Assembly: GCF_900157365.1 (NCBI RefSeq)
Contig: NZ_FUEZ01000003.1
Location: 558,001 to 622,000 of the forward strand
Origin: Mycobacterium numidiamassiliense
Lineage (GTDB): Bacteria > Actinomycetota > Actinomycetes > Mycobacteriales > Mycobacteriaceae
DNA: 64,000 bases
Reading direction: 5' to 3'
The notes beneath the pieces were generated by a model. It had not been told where the DNA came from and did not search any database. It saw only the letters and a program-made list of their open reading frames with translations. Below, in pieces: positions 59,090 through 64,000 of the stretch. How positions within the stretch are numbered: the first letter of the stretch is position 1; each line of letters begins with the position of its first letter. The position numbers were made by a program, and so were the translations under genes.

Positions 59090-60435
59090 CTGAGCACGGC
59101 GCGGCCGCGCGGATCGAGATCCTGCCCGTCGCCGGGCTTCCCGAATTCCGGCCCGGCGACGATCTGGGAGCCGCCCTTGCCGCGGCGTTGCCCTGGCTGC
59201 GCGACGGCGACGTCGTGGTCGTCACCAGCAAGGTGGTGAGTAAATGCGAGGGCCGGCTGGTGGCGGCGCCGGAGGATCCCGAGGAACGCGACGAGCTGCG
59301 CCGCAAGCTGGTCGACGACGAGGCGGTGCGGGTGCTGGCCCGCAAGGGCCGGACCTTGATCACCGAGAACCGGATCGGGCTGGTGCAGGCCGCCGCCGGT
59401 GTCGACGGCTCCAACGTCGGCCGGACCGAATTGGCGCTGCTGCCCGTCGATCCTGACGGCAGCGCTGCGGCGTTGCGCACCGCGCTGCGCGAGCGCCTCG
59501 GCGTCGAGGTCGCCGTCGTCATCACCGACACCATGGGCCGGGCCTGGCGCAACGGCCAGATCGATGCCGCGGTCGGCTCGGCCGGTCTTGCTGTGCTGCA
59601 TGGCTATTCGGGTGCCATCGACGCGCACGGCAACGAGTTGGTGGTCACCGAGATCGCGGTCGCCGACGAGGTCGCCGCGGCCGCCGATCTGGTCAAGGGC
59701 AAACTCACCGCGATGCCGGTGGCCGTGGTGCGCGGGCTTGCCGTCGTCGACGACGGCACGACGGCCCGGCAACTTCTGCGCCCGGGCACCGAGGACCTGT
59801 TCTGGCTCGGCACCGCCGAGGCCATCGAGATGGGCCGCCGCCAAGCCCAGCTGTTGCGCCGATCGGTACGCCGATTCAGCGACGAGCCGGTGGCGCCCGA
59901 GCTGATCGAGGGCGCCATCGCCGAGGCCCTCACCGCACCCGCCCCGCACCACACCCGGCCGGTGCGGTTCGTGTGGCTGCAGACGCGGGCCACCCGGACC
60001 CGGCTGCTGGATCGCATGAAAGAGCAGTGGCGTTCCGACCTCGCCGGTGACGGCCGCACGGCCGACTCGGTGGAACGCCGGGTGGCGCGCGGCCAGATCC
60101 TCTACGACGCACCCGAGGTCGTCATCCCGATGCTGGTCCTCGACGGCGCACACAGTTATCCCGACGCCGCGCGCACCGAGGCCGAGCACACCATGTTCAC
60201 CGTCGCCGTCGGGGCGGCCGTTCAGGCGCTGCTGGTCGGACTGGCCGTGCGGGGCGTGGGCAGCTGCTGGATCGGCTCGACGATCTTTGCCGCCGATCTG
60301 GTCCGCGCCGAGCTCGACCTGCCGGCCGATTGGGAGCCGTTGGGCGCCATCGCCATCGGCTACGCCTCCGCAGAATCGGGCCCGCCCGGCCTCCGCGACC
60401 CCGCCGATGCCGGGGATTTGCTGATCCGCAAGTGA
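59086..60435 (+). CDS. fbiB: F420:gamma-glutamyl ligase / FMN reductase FbiB
   Basis: A 449-residue two-domain enzyme (Rv3262: 448). The N-terminal CofE-like ligase (about 1-245: [39 protein letters not shown]) adds glutamates to F420. The C-terminal nitroreductase-like domain (about 255-449: [24 protein letters not shown]) binds FMN and reduces dehydro-F420-0. Coupled with FbiA by overlapping GTGA. Confidence 0.96.
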   Translation: MTEHGAAARIEILPVAGLPEFRPGDDLGAALAAALPWLRDGDVVVVTSKVVSKCEGRLVAAPEDPEERDELRRKLVDDEAVRVLARKGRTLITENRIGLVQAAAGVDGSNVGRTELALLPVDPDGSAAALRTALRERLGVEVAVVITDTMGRAWRNGQIDAAVGSAGLAVLHGYSGAIDAHGNELVVTEIAVADEVAAAADLVKGKLTAMPVAVVRGLAVVDDGTTARQLLRPGTEDLFWLGTAEAIEMGRRQAQLLRRSVRRFSDEPVAPELIEGAIAEALTAPAPHHTRPVRFVWLQTRATRTRLLDRMKEQWRSDLAGDGRTADSVERRVARGQILYDAPEVVIPMLVLDGAHSYPDAARTEAEHTMFTVAVGAAVQALLVGLAVRGVGSCWIGSTIFAADLVRAELDLPADWEPLGAIAIGYASAESGPPGLRDPADAGDLLIRK

Positions 60436-60464
60436 GCCGCCCGGCGAGGGGGATAATCAGGCCG

Positions 60465-62042
60465 GTGAAGACGTTCGCGGGCAAGGCTGCGGCGTCGGCG
60501 GACAAGGCGCGCGGCGGCTATTACACCCCGGCGCCGGTGGCCCGATTCCTGGCCGACTGGGTTCGCCGGGCCGGACCCCGCATCGTCGAGCCGTCCTGCG
60601 GCGACGGCCGGATCCTGCGCGAGCTGGCCGCCCTGAGTTCTCAGATCCGCGGCGTGGAGCTGGCGGCGCGCGAAGCCGACATTGCCAGGCAGTTCGCACC
60701 GGTCGACGCCGAGAACCTGTTCACCTGGCTGGGCCGTACCGAGGCCGCGTGCTGGGACGGGGTCGCGGGCAACCCGCCCTACATCCGCTTCGGCAACTGG
60801 GCAGCCGAGCAGCGCGAGCCGGCGCTGGAGCTGATGCGGCGCGCGGGGCTGCGGCCCAGCAAGTTGACCAACGCCTGGGTCCCTTTCGTCGTCGCGAGCA
60901 CGATGCTGGTGCGCGACGGCGGCCGAGTGGGCCTGGTGCTGCCCGCCGAATTGCTGCAAGTCGGCTACGCCGCACAGCTGCGTGACTATCTGCTCGCCCG
61001 ATTCCGCGAGATCACCCTCGTCACGTTCGAGCGGTTGGTCTTCGACGGCATCCTGCAGGAGGTCGTGTTGTTCTGCGGCGTGGTCGGTGCGGGCCCGGCG
61101 CGGATTCGCACCGTCCACCTCACCGACGCCGGCGCGCTGGCGGCCGCGGATCTCGACGTCGAGTCGGCGCCCGCGCTGCTGCACGAGAACGAGAAGTGGA
61201 CCAAGTACTTCCTGGATCCCTCGTCGATCGAGCTGCTGCGCGGCCTCAAGGCATCCGGCGCCCTGACCCGGCTCGGGGCGATCGCCGACGTCGACGTCGG
61301 CATCGTGACGGGCCGCAACAGCTTCTTCACCTTCACCGACGCCCAGGCCCGCGAACTCGGGCTGCGGCAACACTGCGTCCCGCTCGTCTCGCGCAGTAAT
61401 CAACTGTGCGGTCTGATCTACGACATCGACTGTCGCACAAGCGATCTCGCGGCCGGGCAGCGAACCTGGCTGCTCGACGCGCCGCCGGAGCCGACGGACC
61501 CCGCACTGCTCGCACACATCGACGCCGGTGCGGCCGCGGGAGTGCACCGCGGCTACAAGTGCTCCATCAGAAAGCCGTGGTGGAGCACGCCGTCGCTGTG
61601 GATACCAAACCTGTTTCTGCTGCGCCAGATTCACCTCGCACCCCGGCTGACCGTCAACGCGGCCGCGGCCACCAGCACCGACACCGTGCACCGAGTCCGG
61701 CTGCGCCACGACATCGATCCGAGCGCGCTGGCCGCGGTGTTCCACAACAGCGCGACGTTCGCCTTCACCGAGATCATGGGCCGCAGCTATGGTGGGGGCA
61801 TCTTGGAGCTGGAACCGCGGGAAGCCGAGCAGCTGCCCATTCCCCCACCGAGGCATGCCGGCGCCGAACTCGCCTGCAACGTCGATTTGCTGTTGAAGGC
61901 CAACGAAATCGAGAAGGCCCTCGACCTCGTCGACCGTCAGGTGCTGATCGAGGGGCTGGGCTTCTCGCCCGACGTCGTGGCGCAGTGCCGGGCCGCGTGG
62001 GTAACGCTGCGCGGCCGCCGGACCAGGCGCGGATCCCGATGA
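60465..62042 (+). CDS. mamA: N6-adenine DNA methyltransferase (MamA-like)
   Basis: A 525-residue methyltransferase equivalent to Rv3263, MamA in M. tuberculosis. GGYYTPAPVARFLADW opens the domain, motif I is IVEPSCGDGRILREL, catalytic motif IV is VAGNPPYIRF near residue 104. The C-terminal half should carry the target-recognition domain. No partner nuclease is nearby, so it looks like an orphan or regulatory methylase. GTG 60465; GAGGGGG about 12 bases upstream. Overlaps the Nudix gene (ATGA). Confidence 0.93.
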   Translation: MKTFAGKAAASADKARGGYYTPAPVARFLADWVRRAGPRIVEPSCGDGRILRELAALSSQIRGVELAAREADIARQFAPVDAENLFTWLGRTEAACWDGVAGNPPYIRFGNWAAEQREPALELMRRAGLRPSKLTNAWVPFVVASTMLVRDGGRVGLVLPAELLQVGYAAQLRDYLLARFREITLVTFERLVFDGILQEVVLFCGVVGAGPARIRTVHLTDAGALAAADLDVESAPALLHENEKWTKYFLDPSSIELLRGLKASGALTRLGAIADVDVGIVTGRNSFFTFTDAQARELGLRQHCVPLVSRSNQLCGLIYDIDCRTSDLAAGQRTWLLDAPPEPTDPALLAHIDAGAAAGVHRGYKCSIRKPWWSTPSLWIPNLFLLRQIHLAPRLTVNAAAATSTDTVHRVRLRHDIDPSALAAVFHNSATFAFTEIMGRSYGGGILELEPREAEQLPIPPPRHAGAELACNVDLLLKANEIEKALDLVDRQVLIEGLGFSPDVVAQCRAAWVTLRGRRTRRGSR

Positions 62043-62578
62043 GCGTCCGGGACTCGGTGCTCACGACGCTCACCGACTGGACGGCACCCGACCCGGCGCA
62101 GGACTCGTTGCGCCACGCGGTGCTGGCCTTCGTGCACGGACGCGACGACTCCTGCGCCCGCGACTGCGTGCCGGGCCACGTCACCGCCTCGGCGCTGGTG
62201 CTCGACGCCGGCGGTACCCGGGTGCTGCTGACATTGCATCGCCGGTTCCGCCGCTGGGTGCAGCTGGGCGGGCATTGCGACGACGACGACCCCGACGTCG
62301 CGGCCGCGGCCTTGCGCGAAGCCACCGAGGAGTCCGGCATTCACGGTCTGCGCCTGGCGCCCGAACTCGCTGCGGTGCACGTCCATCCGGTCACCTGCTC
62401 GCTGGGCGTGCCGACCCGTCATCTCGACATGCAATTCGTCGCGCACGCCCCGCCGGGCGCGCAGATCGCCATCAGCGACGAGTCGGAGGATCTGCGATGG
62501 TGGCCGGCCGACGCGTTGCCCGACGGCGCCGACCACGGGCTGGTCCACCTGGTCGCCCGGGCCCTCGCGATGGGCTGA
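62039..62578 (+). CDS. Nudix hydrolase
   Basis: A 179-residue Nudix-fold protein: LLTLHRRFRRWVQLGGHCD, then the Nudix box GHCDDDDPDVAAAALREATEESGI shown here in two parts as GHCDDDDP and AAALREATEESGI. The first box glutamate is aspartate; REATEES keeps the metal-binding glutamates. Overlaps mamA by 4 bases. No counterpart is recalled at this position in H37Rv. Substrate unknown. Confidence 0.85.
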   Translation: MSVRDSVLTTLTDWTAPDPAQDSLRHAVLAFVHGRDDSCARDCVPGHVTASALVLDAGGTRVLLTLHRRFRRWVQLGGHCDDDDPDVAAAALREATEESGIHGLRLAPELAAVHVHPVTCSLGVPTRHLDMQFVAHAPPGAQIAISDESEDLRWWPADALPDGADHGLVHLVARALAMG

Positions 62579-62579
62579 G

Positions 62580-62616
62580 CTGGGGGCACTCCCCCGCAAG
62601 CGGGAGGTGCCCCCAG
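62580..62616. terminator. Bidirectional terminator hairpin
   Basis: CTGGGGGCAC (62580-62589) pairs with GTGCCCCCAG (62607-62616), enclosing a second short stem. It lies between the convergent Nudix and manB genes. The sequence resembles a palindrome dispersed in many mycobacterial genomes. Confidence 0.75.
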
Positions 62617-62631
62617 CCGCTTGCCGGGGAC

Positions 62632-63708
62632 TTAAACGTCGGACGAGTAGCGGATGCCGCCGTCGGGAATCGAGACGCCGGGCCATACCCGCGCGCCGCG
62701 CAGCAGCTCGCAGCGCGCTCCGATGTCGGCGCCGTCGCCGATCACGCCGTCGCGAATCAGCGCCCGCGGCCCGATCCGGACACCGAACCCGATGATGGAG
62801 CGCTCGATCACGCTGCCGGCCTCGATCTTGACGCCGTCGAAGATCACCGCGCCGTCCAGCCGGACACCCGGCCCGATCTCGGCACCACGCCCGACCACGG
62901 TGCCACCGATCAACAGCGCACCGGGCGATACCGCCGCGCTGTCGTGCACCAGCTGCTCGCCGCGGTGCCCACCCAGGGCCGGCGACGGCGCGATGCCGCG
63001 CACCAGGTCGGCCGAGCCGCGGACGAAGTCCTCGGGTGTGCCCATGTCGCGCCAGTACGTGGCGTCGACGTAGCCGCAGACCTTGACGCCGTCGTCGGCC
63101 AGCAGCGCCGGGAATACCTCGCGCTCCACCGACACCGCGCGGCCCCGCGGAATCCTGTCGATGATCTTGCGCTCGAAGACATAAGCGCCGGCGTTGATCT
63201 GGTCGGTGGGCGGATCCTCGGTCTTCTCCAGAAACGCGGTGACCCGACCGTCCTCGGTGGGCACGCAGCCGAACGCGCGGGGGTCACCGACGCGCACCAG
63301 GTGCAGGGTCACGTCGGCCTGCTTGGCGTGGTGGAATTCCAGCAGCTGGCCCAGGTCGGCGCCGGACAGCACATCGCCGTTGAACACCATGACGGTGTCG
63401 TGGCGCAGCTGGTCGGAGACGTTGGCGATACCGCCGCCGGTGCCCAGCGGCTCCTGCTCGGTGACGTACTCGATGTCCAGACCCAGCTGCGACCCGTCGC
63501 CGAACTCCGCCTCGAACACCGCGGCCTGATACGACGTGGACAGGATCACGTGCTCGATGCCGGCCGCGGCAATCCGCGACAGGAGGTGGGTGAGGAAGGG
63601 CACCCCGGCGGTCGGCAGCATCGGCTTGGGCGCCGACAGCGTCAACGGCCGCAACCGGGTGCCCTTGCCGCCGACCAGGATCACCGCATCGACTGGGGGA
63701 GTTGCCAA
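62632..63708 (-). CDS. manB: Mannose-1-phosphate guanylyltransferase (Rv3264c, ManB)
   Basis: A 358-residue nucleotidyltransferase (Rv3264c: 359), making GDP-mannose. N-terminal LVGGKGTRLRPLTLSAPKPML and FNGDVLSGADL form the active site; the left-handed beta-helix C-terminus has hexapeptide repeats (IGGTVVGRGAEIGPGV, IRDGVIGDGADIGARC). TTG start at 63708 (LATPPVDAVILVGGKG). One base after the wbbL stop. Completes the manA-pmmA route to GDP-mannose. Confidence 0.94.
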   Translation of the reverse strand: MATPPVDAVILVGGKGTRLRPLTLSAPKPMLPTAGVPFLTHLLSRIAAAGIEHVILSTSYQAAVFEAEFGDGSQLGLDIEYVTEQEPLGTGGGIANVSDQLRHDTVMVFNGDVLSGADLGQLLEFHHAKQADVTLHLVRVGDPRAFGCVPTEDGRVTAFLEKTEDPPTDQINAGAYVFERKIIDRIPRGRAVSVEREVFPALLADDGVKVCGYVDATYWRDMGTPEDFVRGSADLVRGIAPSPALGGHRGEQLVHDSAAVSPGALLIGGTVVGRGAEIGPGVRLDGAVIFDGVKIEAGSVIERSIIGFGVRIGPRALIRDGVIGDGADIGARCELLRGARVWPGVSIPDGGIRYSSDV

Positions 63709-63709
63709 C

Positions 63710-64000
63710 TCAGCGCCGCCCTTCTGCGAACTTGCCCAAACGTTTGCGCCGCGCATTGCGCACCATCAGCGCCGAACGCACCGCCAGCGATCCCCGCAGC
63801 GTCCAGCGCAGCGGAGCTCGCCACAATCCGGCATTGCGATCGGCGAGAAAAATGTACGTGCTCCTGTGATGGGCGGCCAGGTGGCTTTCCGGATCGTTCC
63901 CGGTGGAGTGCCCCCGGTGGTGCAGGACTTCGGCCGTCGGGACGTAGACCGACAGCCAGCCCGCCTTGCCGAGCCGGTCGCCGAGGTCGACGTCTTCCAT
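63710..64000 (-). CDS. wbbL: dTDP-rhamnosyltransferase WbbL1, C-terminal part
   Basis: The visible 96 residues belong to the 3' end of a gene continuing past the window edge. MEDVDLGDRLGKAGW is the GT-A glycosyltransferase ED motif near the acceptor site, with VLHHRGHSTGND and a basic tail (RNARRKRLGKFAEGRR). Equivalent to Rv3265c, which adds rhamnose to the decaprenyl-PP-GlcNAc linker of arabinogalactan. Head-to-tail with manB. Confidence 0.88.
   Translation of the reverse strand: MEDVDLGDRLGKAGWLSVYVPTAEVLHHRGHSTGNDPESHLAAHHRSTYIFLADRNAGLWRAPLRWTLRGSLAVRSALMVRNARRKRLGKFAEGRR

Overview
The window is high-GC DNA from a Mycobacterium. From about 29.3 kb to the right edge it follows the gene order of the M. 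tuberculosis H37Rv block Rv3229c-Rv3265c, and aroA/rsgA (Rv3227/Rv3228) lie at 5.6-7.9 kb. Protein lengths and motifs match that genus closely, for example MtrA at 228 residues, ManA at 408 and PmmA at 465. The species cannot be fixed from sequence alone. Absence of an Rv3236c-Rv3239c block and of Rv3243c, together with many accessory genes, points to a non-tuberculous mycobacterium.

Left part (1-9.6 kb): a divergent metallo-beta-lactamase-fold gene and an SDR-TetR operon share one palindromic operator. Then come a small secreted protein, a 3-hydroxyacyl-CoA dehydrogenase, a 13E12-type HNH protein, an SRAP DNA-protein-crosslink protein, aroA-rsgA, and an HxlR regulator divergent from an acetyl-CoA acetyltransferase (thiolase).

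Accessory region (9.6-29 kb): the last part of the thiolase gene recurs three more times downstream, ending at 12933, 17721 and 19633. These tails divide the region into three cassettes: TetR/LEH-like/DUF732/TetR-diiron; IS3 remnant/multicopper oxidase/LysR stub/cNMP-flavoprotein; peptidoglycan amidase/membrane protein. An arsenic module follows (arsC, acr3, cadI, divergent arsR), and the stop codon of arsC lies inside the antisense of the last thiolase tail. Next are a cation-efflux-like protein, a hydrolase remnant, a methyltransferase, a lipoprotein, and an EspB-like/EspK-like ESX substrate pair with no secretion machinery in the window. The espK-like gene is frameshifted.

Conserved core (29.3-64 kb): the desA3-reductase desaturase system carries two copies of the same operator. 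It is followed by ppk2, tgs3, secA1, hpf, comF, the lpqB-mtrB-mtrA signalling operon, tmk, sahH, the alkane hydroxylase operon (alkB-rubA-rubB-TetR), an APC transporter, mannose activation (manA, Rv3256c-like, pmmA, manB), whiB2, fbiA-fbiB for coenzyme F420, a mamA-like adenine methyltransferase with a Nudix gene, and the 3' end of wbbL (arabinogalactan linker rhamnosyltransferase). Many genes overlap by ATGA or GTGA, indicating tight translational coupling. No tRNA, rRNA or CRISPR array was seen.
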